Notes: generated by a model from the sequence alone, not told the origin. Positions 15,707-23,679 are shown, counted from the stretch's first letter. The stretch: DNA of 64,000 nt from Streptomyces noursei (GCF_016917755.1 NZ_CP070326.1:6572001-6636000), one strand, 5' to 3'. Numbers and translations are program-made.

Positions 15707-16716
15707 GCACGCAGAGCACCGCGTCCCGGCCGTGGGCCGGTCGGAAGGTCCTGGTCACCGGGGCCGAGGGGTTCATCGGGTCGACGCTGGTCGATCTGCT
15801 GGTGGAGGCCGGCGCAGAGGTGCGCGCCTTCGTCCACTACAAGCCGTACGCGGAGAAGGGGAACCTGGCCCGCTACCTGGTGCCGGGCGGCCCGGTGGAG
15901 ATGGTCGCCGGCGACGTCCGGGACGCCGGCCGGGTGATGGACGCCGTCGCCGGTTGCGACACCGTCTTCCACCTGGCCGCGCTGATCGGCATCCCGTACA
16001 GCTACGACTCGCCCGGCGCGTATGTGCAGACCAACGTGGTGGGCACCGAGAACGTCGCCGAGGCGTGCCGTCGGCACGGGGTGCGGCGGATGGTGCACAC
16101 CTCCACCAGCGAGGTGTACGGGACCGCGCGGACCGCGCCGATCAGTGAGGAGCATCCGCTCCAGCCGCAGTCGCCGTACTCCGCCTCGAAGATCGGCGCG
16201 GACATGATGGCGCTGTCCCACTGGCACGCCTTCGAACTGCCGGTGACGGTGGTGCGGCCGTTCAACACCTACGGGCCCCGGCAGTCCGCCCGCGCGGTGA
16301 TCCCGACGATCCTGGCCCAACTGCACTCCGGCGCCCGGCAGATCAAGCTCGGTTCGCTGACCCCGACCCGGGACTTCACGTTCGTCACCGACACCGCGGC
16401 CGGGTTCATGGCGCTGGCCGACTGCGACCGGGCGCTGGGGCAGGTCGTCAACCTCGGCAGTGGCCGGGAGATCACCATCGGGGCGCTGGCCGAGGCGCTG
16501 ATCGCGGCCTCCGGGCGGGACGCCGAGGTGGTGGTGGACGCCGAGCGGCTGCGGCCCTCGGGCAGCGAGGTGGAGCGGCTGCTGTCGGACAACTCCCGGG
16601 CCCGGGAGTGGGCTTCGTGGCAGCCGGAGGTCACCCTCAAGGAGGGGCTGGCGCGGACCTCGGAGTGGGTGGCCGAGCACCTGCACCTGTTCCGGGCGGA
16701 GCGCTACCAGGTGTGA
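15703..16716 (+). CDS. NAD-dependent sugar-nucleotide epimerase/dehydratase (LegB-like)
   Basis: 337 aa extended short-chain dehydrogenase. VLVTGAEGFIGSTL is the Rossmann NAD loop, HTSTSEVYGTA holds the catalytic Thr/Ser region, and SPYSASKIGADM gives the YxxxK pair. RPFNTYGPRQSARAVIPTI and PTRDFTFVTDTAAGF resemble LegB-type GDP- or UDP-GlcNAc 4,6-dehydratases more than GalE, by eye. It overlaps the MurG-like gene by ATGA, and GAAGGAG precedes the ATG. The two may supply and transfer an unusual N-acetyl sugar. Confidence 0.82.
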   Translation: MSTQSTASRPWAGRKVLVTGAEGFIGSTLVDLLVEAGAEVRAFVHYKPYAEKGNLARYLVPGGPVEMVAGDVRDAGRVMDAVAGCDTVFHLAALIGIPYSYDSPGAYVQTNVVGTENVAEACRRHGVRRMVHTSTSEVYGTARTAPISEEHPLQPQSPYSASKIGADMMALSHWHAFELPVTVVRPFNTYGPRQSARAVIPTILAQLHSGARQIKLGSLTPTRDFTFVTDTAAGFMALADCDRALGQVVNLGSGREITIGALAEALIAASGRDAEVVVDAERLRPSGSEVERLLSDNSRAREWASWQPEVTLKEGLARTSEWVAEHLHLFRAERYQV

Positions 16717-16759
16717 GGCGGCGCGGGGACGGTGGACGCCGGCCGGGCCGCGGCGGTGA

Positions 16760-17398
16760 TTACGGCTTCAGCCCGGCCAGGCCGGCCAGCAGCAGCGTGG
16801 TGAACTGCCGTGCCCAGTCGGCGTCCACCGGCTCCGCGCTCACCAGGAGCCGGTGCACGACGGCCCCGGCGATGACGTCGAAGATCAGGCCCACGGTGCA
16901 CTCGGCGGCCTCTTCGCCGTCGGGGCCGCCGGCGTCCGGCGGGAGTTCGCCGCGCGCCTGCGCCCGGGAACGGCCCAGCAGCACCAGCCGTTTCTGCCGG
17001 TCCACGATCGCCGAGCGGATCCGCTCGCGCAGCGCGTCGTCGGTGGTGGACTCGGCGACCACCGCCATCAGTGCGGTCTTGGTCTCGGGCCGGGCCAGCA
17101 GCGCGCCGAACTGGAGCACCACGCCCTCGATGTCGGACTGCAGGCAGCCCCGGTCGGGGAGTTCCAGTTCGTCGAAGAGGACCGCCACGGCGTCCACGAC
17201 CAGTTCGCTCTTGTTGGCCCAGCGGCGGTAGAGGGTGGTCTTGGCGACCCCGGCGCGGGCGGCGACCTCGCCCATGGTGAGCCCGCCCCAGCCCACGTCC
17301 ACGAGCGCGGCGCGGGTGGCGTCGAGGATCGCGTGATCGGCCTCGACGCTGCGAGGGCGGCCCGGGCGGCCTTTCGGGGGGCGGGCGGACTGGTGCAT
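16760..17398 (-). CDS. TetR-family transcriptional regulator
   Basis: 212 aa from the ATG at 17398 (an ATG at 17410 and a longer start at 17467 are possible). The HTH is ILDATRAALVDVGWGGLTM, GEVAARAGVAKTTLYRRW and ANKSELVVDAV near residues 20-70. The C-terminal ligand domain resembles the TetR_C_11 group. Palindromes just upstream suggest autoregulation. It is divergent from ybbN by about 320 bp. The ligand is unknown. Confidence 0.88.
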   Translation of the reverse strand: MHQSARPPKGRPGRPRSVEADHAILDATRAALVDVGWGGLTMGEVAARAGVAKTTLYRRWANKSELVVDAVAVLFDELELPDRGCLQSDIEGVVLQFGALLARPETKTALMAVVAESTTDDALRERIRSAIVDRQKRLVLLGRSRAQARGELPPDAGGPDGEEAAECTVGLIFDVIAGAVVHRLLVSAEPVDADWARQFTTLLLAGLAGLKP

Positions 17399-17409
17399 GC
17401 CGGCGACCA

Positions 17410-17442
17410 TACCGGCCGGTAGGCGATCCGGACCCCGTCCGG
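17410..17442. promoter_or_regulatory. Palindromes upstream of the TetR gene
   Basis: TACCGGCCGGTA (17410-17421) and CCGGAC-CCC-GTCCGG (17428-17442) lie within 45 bases of the TetR start; candidate autoregulatory operators. Confidence 0.4.
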
Positions 17443-17515
17443 TGGTGCGGTCCGTGAGGGAGATCACCCGGCGAGCGGGGGGAGGCGGTTGCCGGGCGGG
17501 GGGCGTCGCGAGTTA

Positions 17516-17532
17516 CGCTACGACCTGTAGCG
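17516..17532. promoter_or_regulatory. Inverted repeat between TetR and ybbN genes
   Basis: CGCTAC-GACCT-GTAGCG, a perfect 6-bp dyad with a 5-bp centre, in the shared intergenic region. Could be a second regulator site. Confidence 0.35.
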
Positions 17533-17715
17533 AAAGAGCGATAGCCACTGGCTGTGGGTGGGGACCCATGGCCGCGCACAGCGGCCCCTCGGGGCCGTCC
17601 ATCGGGCACCGGATCCCCGGCGCGGACCGCACTCCAGCGGGGCCTGTCGACGGGGCGTGGGCTCGCTTTCCGGATCGCTTTCCGGAACCGGCCGCTCAGG
17701 GGGGAGGATGGACCC

Positions 17716-18684
17716 ATGCAGCCACGCAACATGTCCATGAGTGGAGTCGTCGACCTCGCCGCGGTGAAGGCGGCCGGCGAAGCGAAGCAGAAGGCCGAGC
17801 AGGCCCGCGCCGAGGCCGCCCGCACGGGCGCGGCGCCGGCCGGCGCCACCCGCCTGGTGTTCGACGTCGACGAGGCGGGGTTCCAGCAGGACGTCCTGCA
17901 GCGTTCCACCGAGGTCCCGGTCGTCATCGACTTCTGGGCCGAGTGGTGCCAGCCGTGCAAGCAGCTCGGTCCGCTGCTGGAGAGCCTCGCGGCGGAGTAC
18001 GCCGGCAAGTTCGTCCTCGCCAAGATCGACGTCGACAGCAACCAGATGCTGTTCCAGCAGTTCGGGGTGCAGGGCATCCCGGCGGTGTTCGCGGTGGTCG
18101 CGGGCCAGCCGATCCCGCTCTTCCAGGGCGCGGTCCCCGAGGCGCAGCTGCGGCAGGTGCTGGACCAGCTGGTGCAGGTCGCCGAGCAGCAGTTCGGCAT
18201 CGTGGGCGCGCCGGTCGACCCGGCGGCGGCCGAGCAGGCCGATGCCCCGGCCCCGGCGCCGGTCGGCCCGTACGACGCGGCGCTGACCACGGCGGCCGAC
18301 GCGCTGGACGCCGGTGACCTCGGCGGCGCCATCCGCGCCTACCAGAACGTCCTCTCCGACGACCCGACCAACCCGGAGGCCAAGCTCGGTCTGGCCCAGG
18401 CCGAACTCCTCCAGCGGGTGCAGGACCTGGACCCGCAGGCGGTGCGCCAGGAGGCCGCGGAGCGCCCGGCCGACGTCCAGGCCCAGATCAGGGCCGCGGA
18501 CCTGGACCTGGTGGGCGGTCACGTCGAGGACGCCTTCGGCCGGCTGGTCGACGCCGTGCAGCGGACGGTCGGGGAGGACCGCGAGGCCGCGCGGGTGCGG
18601 CTGCTGGAGCTGTTCGACGTGATCGGCGCGGACGACCCGCGGGTGACCAAGGCGCGCACCGCGCTGGCGCGCGTCCTGTTCTGA
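17716..18684 (+). CDS. YbbN/CnoX-type thioredoxin with TPR domain
   Basis: 322 aa. An N-terminal Ala/Lys/Glu helix is followed by a thioredoxin fold (about 47-155) with active site Trp77-Cys78-Gln-Pro-Cys81 (DFWAEWCQPCKQLGPLL) and the cis-Pro GIPAVFAV. The C-terminal half (about 185-320) holds TPR-like repeats (AADALDAGDLGGAIRAYQNV and LSDDPTNPEAKLGLAQAELL). The family, called chaperedoxins, protects proteins during oxidative stress. Both cysteines are kept here, so redox activity is likely. GGGAGGATG lies before the ATG at 17716. Cytoplasmic, with no signal peptide. Confidence 0.9.
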   Translation: MQPRNMSMSGVVDLAAVKAAGEAKQKAEQARAEAARTGAAPAGATRLVFDVDEAGFQQDVLQRSTEVPVVIDFWAEWCQPCKQLGPLLESLAAEYAGKFVLAKIDVDSNQMLFQQFGVQGIPAVFAVVAGQPIPLFQGAVPEAQLRQVLDQLVQVAEQQFGIVGAPVDPAAAEQADAPAPAPVGPYDAALTTAADALDAGDLGGAIRAYQNVLSDDPTNPEAKLGLAQAELLQRVQDLDPQAVRQEAAERPADVQAQIRAADLDLVGGHVEDAFGRLVDAVQRTVGEDREAARVRLLELFDVIGADDPRVTKARTALARVLF

Positions 18685-18829
18685 GCCGGCGCGTTCCCCC
18701 TCCACCACCCCCCGGGAGACGGCGCTCCGCGCCGAATTTCCCCTCGTGCCGGGTCTTTTCCGGCACATTTCCGTCCCGTCCGGTTCCGTCCTGCGGCAAC
18801 TCCCGCACACACGTCCGGCAAACGGAGCA

Positions 18830-18867
18830 GCGGCCGCGCTTTACCGAAACTTGGTAAACGCGGCCGC
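18830..18867. terminator. Long hairpin downstream of ybbN
   Basis: GCGGCCGCGCTTTACC and GGTAAACGCGGCCGC pair around the loop GAAACTT (one unpaired C), a stem of about 15 bp. It lies 145 bp after the ybbN stop and could be its terminator; the TTTACC/GGTAAA core could instead be an operator. Confidence 0.5.
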
Positions 18868-18869
18868 TG

Positions 18870-19013
18870 TTACTTGGAGTAAGAGCAGACGGCCAATTTG
18901 CCGGATTCTGTTCAGAATTGCCCCTTGTTTGGGCGCCATCAGGGACGACGCTGGGTGCCCGGGTGATCTCCGTGCGTCGCGGCGTAGTTATCGGCCCGTT
19001 ACCCGCAAGTAAC
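18870..19013. promoter_or_regulatory. Two TTAC/GTAA dyads, candidate regulator sites
   Basis: TTACT-TGG-AGTAA (18870-18882) and GTTAC-CCGCAA-GTAAC (18998-19013) share TTAC...GTAA half-sites, the kind bound by TetR-family lipid-metabolism regulators in Streptomyces. Spacing differs by one base. Ascribed by symmetry only. Confidence 0.35.
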
Positions 19014-19031
19014 GAGGGCCTTGTGCGCCGG

Positions 19032-19073
19032 GCGGGAATGGACGACGATCGGCCACGCTCGGTCCATTCCCGC
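19032..19073. other. Hairpin with perfect 12-bp arms in the DUF6230 leader region
   Basis: GCGGGAATGGAC (19032-19043) and GTCCATTCCCGC (19062-19073) are separated by 18 bases. CCGG outside the left arm can pair further with CCGG after the right arm. It is 300 bp before the DUF6230 start and could be an attenuator or part of a small RNA. Confidence 0.45.
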
Positions 19074-19373
19074 AGCCCGGCATCCGGTCGGCGCCGCGGG
19101 GTACTTGGGTCCCCACCGAGTGGGTCGGCGGCAGTGGCGCCGACCGCGGACAGGGGGGTCTCTGCCCTTGGGCGGGGCCTGTCCGGTGAGGTTGCGCGAG
19201 AGCGTGGCCAGTGGTTGTCGCTCGGGGGTGATCGCCGGTATTCGGATACACGCTGTGCCTCCGAGACGGGCGCTCTCCTTCCCGAGGACGTAGCACTTCT
19301 CCCATCCCAGGTACGGCTGCCTTCAACGGAGGCGGCGCGTACTGGAGATGTACGTCCGAGAAGGAGGAAAGTC

Positions 19374-19991
19374 ATGGAGTCCCTGACTCGTGGCGGGACC
19401 AGATGGAAGCGGTTCGCCGTCGTCATGGTGCCGAGTGTCGCGGCCACCGCCGCGATCGGCGTCGCCCTCTCGCAGGGTGCCCTGGCGGCGTCGTTCAGCG
19501 TGTCCGGCCAGCAGTTCAAGGTCAGCACGGACCGGTTGGACGGCACCGGCTTCGTCCAGTACGGGGCGGTCGACGCCCAGAAGAACGGCACGAACGTCCC
19601 AGTGGCGGTCTCGGCGTTCAGCACCGCCAAGATCCGTAACCTGTGCCAGTCCGTCGTCGTGCCCGTCCCGCTCTTCGGCGACGTGTCGATGAAGCTCCAG
19701 GCCGGCGGCGGCAAGGACCCGGTGGAGGCCAAGAACCTCTACATCGACCTGGACCAGCTGAACGCGGACGCGACCTTCAACAACATCAACATCGGTGTTG
19801 CGGCGGGTTCGACGTCCAAGGGCCCCGGCATCAAGAAGGGCGACAAGGCCGACCCCGGCTCCTTCGCCCAGGAGGCCGACACCGCCACGCTGACCAAGGT
19901 GCAGCAGCGTGCCTGGGCCACCACGGCCGGCACCTTCAAGCTCAGCGGCCTCAAGATGAGCGTCAGCAAGGGCAAGAACGAGTGCTACTGA
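19374..19991 (+). CDS. DUF6230 secreted or surface protein
   Basis: 205 aa. It starts MESLTRGGTRWKRFAVVMV, with a hydrophobic signal or anchor helix (VPSVAATAAIGVALSQGALA) at about 20-40. The rest is an Ala/Val/Lys-rich domain (KIRNLCQSVVVPVPLFGDVS and WATTAGTFKLSGLKMSVSKG) ending in NECY, with one earlier Cys that could form a disulfide. Such proteins were once misnamed cholesterol esterases; no esterase motif is visible. AAGGAGG precedes the ATG. It begins an apparent operon with the DUF6114 gene and a third secreted protein. The function is unknown. Confidence 0.85.
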   Translation: MESLTRGGTRWKRFAVVMVPSVAATAAIGVALSQGALAASFSVSGQQFKVSTDRLDGTGFVQYGAVDAQKNGTNVPVAVSAFSTAKIRNLCQSVVVPVPLFGDVSMKLQAGGGKDPVEAKNLYIDLDQLNADATFNNINIGVAAGSTSKGPGIKKGDKADPGSFAQEADTATLTKVQQRAWATTAGTFKLSGLKMSVSKGKNECY

Positions 19992-20130
19992 TGCGCTGAG
20001 CGTGCGGGCGCGGGGAGAGCTGTACGGCGCGAGCCGTTCCCCGTGCCCGTGTGCCCGGTAGCGCTGAAGTGCCTGCAGAACCACCGATTTGCCAGTCCCG
20101 AGGAGCCGGACGACATGAGTGACTGGAGCA

Positions 20131-20165
20131 CGGGGGTCTCCTCCCCGGCCGGAGGCTGGGGGAGA
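20131..20165. repeat. Small palindromic element between DUF6230 and DUF6114 genes
   Basis: GGGGGTCTCCTCCCC then GGAGGCTGGGGGAGA. Read on the other strand it has the TCCCCCA...GGGGAGGAGACCCCC form shared with the elements at 11641 and 20672. Confidence 0.45.
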
Positions 20166-20224
20166 GTCAACAACACGTACGCGCGGCGCGGATGTGGGCC
20201 CGCCGACCGCAAGGAGGCTGGCGC

Positions 20225-20818
20225 ATGAGCGCGGAACAGCGACCTGAGCCGAACGAGACCCGAGGCGGGAAGCGGCAGGCGTTCCGGGAGTGGCGCGGAC
20301 AACGCCCGTTCTGGGGCGGACTGCTGACCATCCTGGCCGGCGTCCCGATCATGTATCTCCCTTACGCGAACCTCACCATCGGGTCGCTCACCGTCCGCAT
20401 GGCGACCACCGCCGGCGCCGGCTCGCTGATCATCGGCGTGCTGCTGGTGGTGCTCGGCCTGACCATGTGGTTCCAGCCGGCCTCGCGGGTCTTCGCGGGC
20501 GTCGCCGCGATCCTGCTGGCGCTGGTCTCCATCGTCGTCTCGAACTTCGGCGGCCTCGTGGTCGGCTTCCTGATGGGGCTGATCGGCGGCGCGCTGAGCG
20601 TCTCCTGGGCGCCGGGCCGGCCCGCGCAGAGCGAGGAGGGGCCCGGTGAACCGGACCGCGTCGTCGGGCCGTCCCCCACGCCTGAACGGCGTGGGGGGAC
20701 CCCCCTCGCCACCAACCCCGCACCGGCGGCCGGTGGCCCCGGGTTGGGCAACGGACTGGACAACCTGTCAGGAACGAGCCCGACCAACGGAACGAACGGG
20801 AGGCACCGTGCCGGGTGA
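20225..20818 (+). CDS. DUF6114 membrane protein
   Basis: 197 aa with three to four membrane helices (FWGGLLTILAGVPIMYLPY, AGAGSLIIGVLLVVLGLTMW, VFAGVAAILLALVSIVVSNF and GLVVGFLMGLIGGALSVSW). A disordered Pro/Gly-rich tail follows, interrupted by a palindromic element coding for SPTPERRGGTPL. AAGGAGG lies before the ATG. The 3' end overlaps the next gene by 11 bases. DUF6114 proteins are regularly found next to DUF6230 genes in actinomycetes, but the role of the pair is not known. Confidence 0.85.
   Translation: MSAEQRPEPNETRGGKRQAFREWRGQRPFWGGLLTILAGVPIMYLPYANLTIGSLTVRMATTAGAGSLIIGVLLVVLGLTMWFQPASRVFAGVAAILLALVSIVVSNFGGLVVGFLMGLIGGALSVSWAPGRPAQSEEGPGEPDRVVGPSPTPERRGGTPLATNPAPAAGGPGLGNGLDNLSGTSPTNGTNGRHRAG
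20672..20705. repeat. Small palindromic element inside the DUF6114 gene
   Basis: CCCCCACGCC-TGAAC-GGCGTGGGGG is a perfect 10-bp hairpin followed by GACCCCCC, which can also pair with the G run. It is in frame in the C-terminal tail. Confidence 0.6.
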
Positions 20819-22115
20819 CGAGCTGCATGACGACGGGGCAGCCGCCGGGGCGAGGAGAGTCCCCCCGCGCCGTCCAGGCGCGGGGGACGGGCCGAAGCAC
20901 GCGGCACCCCGAAAGCCGCTGCTGAGCCGCCTGCATGTGCCCGCGGGCAAGGCGATCGCCATCGCGGCGATGCCGTCCGCCGTCCTCATGGGGATGGGGC
21001 TGACGCCCCAGATGGCGATAGCCAAGCCGGCGCCGCCGGAGAGCCCCTTCAGGAACGGCCCGTGCGTCACCGCCCCGGACACGTCCGGCAAGGACGCCAA
21101 GGCCAAGGACGGCGCCAAGGACACTAAGGACACCAAGGACACCAAGGACGCGGCGAAGGGCGGCGGCAAGGACACCGCCGGGGACACCGCCAAGGACGGC
21201 ACGCCGTCCGCGAAGCCCAGCGCCTCGCCGTCGCCGTCGGCCGGCCAGGACGCGGGGAGCACCAAGCCGGTCGCGCCGTCCGCCTCCGCGACCCCGTCGC
21301 CCTCCGCCACCCCGGAGAAGAAGGACGACGGCGGACTGCTGGGCGGTATCGGCGATGCGCTCGGCGACCTCTTCGGCGTGCACAAGAAGACCGCGGAGCC
21401 GTCCGCCTCGCCGAGCCCCTCGCCGTCCGCGTCCGCGACGAAGACCCCGTCGCCGTCGCCGGACCCGTCGTCGCAGGGCTCCGGGCCCGGCCTGGACGAG
21501 GTCACCAAGCCGGTCGGCGACGCGCTCAAGAACCCCTCGAAGGCGGTCAACGACACCGTGCACGGCGCCGTCGGCACGGTCGACAACGCCCTGCCCGGCG
21601 GCGGGCTCGACGGCAAGGACTCCAGCGGCAAGCCGGCGTTCCCCTGCGTGGTCGAGAACAAGCAGAAGGGCACGGACGAGCAGACGCCCGACACCCTGCC
21701 GAACCTGCCCTGGCACCTGGAGTCCAGCGGGCTGACCCTGCGCGGCCTGGACTACGCGGGGGTGGTCAACGTCATGACCCAGGACGGCCACACCAAGCAG
21801 GCCCTGAAGTTCACCGCGGACAGCATCGACATCGGCGACCTGCACCAGATCGTCGACGATCCGGCGTCCGGCAAGCACTACCACGTGCGGTCGACCCCGG
21901 GTTCCACGTCCACCATTCGCGGCGGCAAGGTGACGCTGTACACCGAGCGGCTGCAGGGCAATCTCTTCGGGCTGATCCCGATCGTCTTCGACCCGGAGCA
22001 CCCGCCGCCGCTCAACGTCCCGTTCGCCTACTTCAGCAAGGTGAAGCTGGACCAGGCGGGCCAGTTCGGCGGCAACCTCCACGTCCCGGGCATGCGGGTG
22101 TCCATCGAGGACTGA
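20808..22115 (+). CDS. Pro/Ser/Lys-rich secreted protein of the DUF6230/DUF6114 operon
   Basis: 435 aa from the GTG at 20808, preceded by GGGAGG. A basic N-terminus leads to a hydrophobic export segment (AIAIAAMPSAVLMGMGL, about 50-68). Then comes a low-complexity region (repeated KDT, then SASPSPS tracts, about 85-230), typical of a wall-spanning linker. A globular C-terminal domain (about 285-435) reads SGLTLRGLDYAGVVNVMT, KFTADSIDIGDLHQIVDD and GNLHVPGMRVSIED. Two cysteines are visible (GPCVTAPD and FPCVVEN). No named family was recognised. It overlaps the DUF6114 gene, suggesting a coupled envelope system. Confidence 0.75.
   Translation: MPGDELHDDGAAAGARRVPPRRPGAGDGPKHAAPRKPLLSRLHVPAGKAIAIAAMPSAVLMGMGLTPQMAIAKPAPPESPFRNGPCVTAPDTSGKDAKAKDGAKDTKDTKDTKDAAKGGGKDTAGDTAKDGTPSAKPSASPSPSAGQDAGSTKPVAPSASATPSPSATPEKKDDGGLLGGIGDALGDLFGVHKKTAEPSASPSPSPSASATKTPSPSPDPSSQGSGPGLDEVTKPVGDALKNPSKAVNDTVHGAVGTVDNALPGGGLDGKDSSGKPAFPCVVENKQKGTDEQTPDTLPNLPWHLESSGLTLRGLDYAGVVNVMTQDGHTKQALKFTADSIDIGDLHQIVDDPASGKHYHVRSTPGSTSTIRGGKVTLYTERLQGNLFGLIPIVFDPEHPPPLNVPFAYFSKVKLDQAGQFGGNLHVPGMRVSIED
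20859..20887. repeat. Small palindromic element in the 5' part of the Pro/Ser-rich gene
   Basis: CCCCCGCGCC-GTCCA-GGCGCGGGGG, a perfect 10-bp hairpin with a 5-base loop, coding for PPRRPGAG in frame. Confidence 0.55.
21120..21148. repeat. Short tandem 9-bp repeat coding for KDT
   Basis: GACACTAAG, GACACCAAG and GACACCAAG in tandem encode DTK units in the linker of the secreted protein; prone to slippage. Confidence 0.7.
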
Positions 22116-22152
22116 CCGGCCCGGCCGGATCCGGTACGACCTTTCCGGGAGC

Positions 22153-22211
22153 CGCACGAACGGCGGTGGGCCGCCCCCTGATCAAGGGGGCGGCCCACCG
22201 CCGTTCGTGCG
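22153..22211. terminator. Bidirectional terminator with perfect 26-bp stem
   Basis: The arms 22153-22178 and 22186-22211 are exact complements with loop TGATCAA. It sits between the convergent secreted-protein and pyruvate kinase genes, 37 and 15 bases from their stops. Confidence 0.9.
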
Positions 22212-22226
22212 TCCGGGGACGGCGCG

Positions 22227-23654
22227 TCAGGCGCGCTCGCCGCCGAGGTGGTGCACCCGGACCATGTTGGTGGTGCCGGGGACGCCGGGGGGCGAACCGG
22301 CAGTGATGATCATGGTGTCGCCCTCGCTGTAGCGCTTGAGCTTGAGCAGCTCGGCGTCGACCAGGTCGACCATCGCGTCGGTGTTGTCGACGTGCGGGAC
22401 GACGAAGCTGTCCACGCCCCAGCTCAGGGTGAGCTGGTTGCGGGTGGCGAGGTCGGTGGTGAAGGCCAGGATCGGCTGGGTGGCGCGATAACGGGACAGC
22501 CGGCGGGCGGTGTCACCGGACTTGGTGAAGGCGACCAGTGCCTTGCCGTCCAGGAAGTCGGCCATCTCGCAGGCCGCGCGGGCCACCGCGCCGCCCTGCG
22601 TGCGCGGCTTCTTGCCGGGCACCAGCGGCTGGAGGCCCTTGGACAGCAGCTCCTCCTCGGCCGCCTCGACGATCTTCGACATCGTCTTGACGGTCTCGAT
22701 CGGGTACTGGCCGACCGAGGACTCCGCGGAGAGCATCACCGCGTCCGCGCCGTCGAGGATGGCGTTGGCGACGTCGGACGCCTCGGCGCGGGTGGGCCGG
22801 GAGTTGGTGATCATCGACTCCATCATCTGGGTCGCGACGATCACCGGCTTGGCGTTCCGGCGGCACATCTCGACCAGCCGCTTCTGCACCATCGGGACCT
22901 TCTCCAGCGGGTACTCCACCGCCAGGTCGCCACGGGCCACCATCACCGCGTCGAAGGCCATCACGACCTCCTGCATGTTGGCGACCGCCTGCGGCTTCTC
23001 GACCTTGGCGATGACCGGGACCCGGCGGCCCACCTCGTCCATGACGCGGTGCACGTCCTGGACGTCCTTGGCGTCCCGCACGAAGGACAGCGCGACCATG
23101 TCGCAGCCCATGTGCAGGGCGAACTTCAGGTCCTCGATGTCCTTCTCGGACAGCGCCGGGACGTTCACCGCGGCGCCGGGCAGGTTGATGCCCTTGTGGT
23201 CGGAGATGACCCCGCCCTCGATGACGATGGTGCGCACCCGCGGGCCGTCGATCTCGACGACCTGGAGGGCGACGTTGCCGTCGTTGATCAGGACCGGGTC
23301 GCCCTTGGAGACGTCGCCGGGCAGGCCCTTGTAGGTGGTGCCGCAGATGTGCTTGTCGCCGGGCACGTCCTCGGTGGTGATGACGAACTCGTCGCCGCGC
23401 ACCAGCTCGACCGGGCCGTCGGCGAAGGTCTCCAGGCGGATCTTGGGGCCCTGGAGGTCGGCCAGCACGCCCACGGCGCGGCCGGTCTCCTCGGCGGCCT
23501 TGCGGAGGCGGTGGTACCGCTCCTCGTGCTCCGAGTGGGTCCCGTGGCTCATGTTGAAGCGGGCCACGTTCATACCGGCCTCGATCAGCGTCTTCAGCTT
23601 CTCGTAGGAGTCGACGGCGGGGCCCAGGGTGCAGACGATTTTGGAACGGCGCAT
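22227..23654 (-). CDS. pyk: Pyruvate kinase
   Basis: 475 aa, full family length. It converts phosphoenolpyruvate and ADP to pyruvate and ATP, the last step of glycolysis. Motifs: RRSKIVCTLGPA, AGMNVARFNMSHG, the signature IAKVEKPQAVANM with its catalytic Lys, VMVARGDLAVEYP, and QMMESMITNSRPTRAEA. The C-terminal effector domain reads LVAFTKSGDTARRLSR. It lies next to ackA, pta and pfkA, a carbon-flux group. The terminator is the long hairpin at 22153. A near-palindrome about 26 bases upstream may be regulatory. Confidence 0.95.
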   Translation of the reverse strand: MRRSKIVCTLGPAVDSYEKLKTLIEAGMNVARFNMSHGTHSEHEERYHRLRKAAEETGRAVGVLADLQGPKIRLETFADGPVELVRGDEFVITTEDVPGDKHICGTTYKGLPGDVSKGDPVLINDGNVALQVVEIDGPRVRTIVIEGGVISDHKGINLPGAAVNVPALSEKDIEDLKFALHMGCDMVALSFVRDAKDVQDVHRVMDEVGRRVPVIAKVEKPQAVANMQEVVMAFDAVMVARGDLAVEYPLEKVPMVQKRLVEMCRRNAKPVIVATQMMESMITNSRPTRAEASDVANAILDGADAVMLSAESSVGQYPIETVKTMSKIVEAAEEELLSKGLQPLVPGKKPRTQGGAVARAACEMADFLDGKALVAFTKSGDTARRLSRYRATQPILAFTTDLATRNQLTLSWGVDSFVVPHVDNTDAMVDLVDAELLKLKRYSEGDTMIITAGSPPGVPGTTNMVRVHHLGGERA

Positions 23655-23679
23655 GTCTCGATCCTATCGGTTTGTTTCG

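Larger units (their letters stand above)
18685..19373. other. Long structured non-coding region before the DUF6230 operon
   Basis: 689 bases with no convincing gene. It contains a hairpin at 18830-18867, TTAC/GTAA dyads at 18870 and 18998, a 12-bp-arm hairpin at 19032-19073, and a spaced 10-bp inverted repeat GGTCGGCGCC/GGCGCCGACC (from 19087 and near 19135). An AAGGAGG ribosome binding site for the DUF6230 gene is at 19360-19367. Confidence 0.6.
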
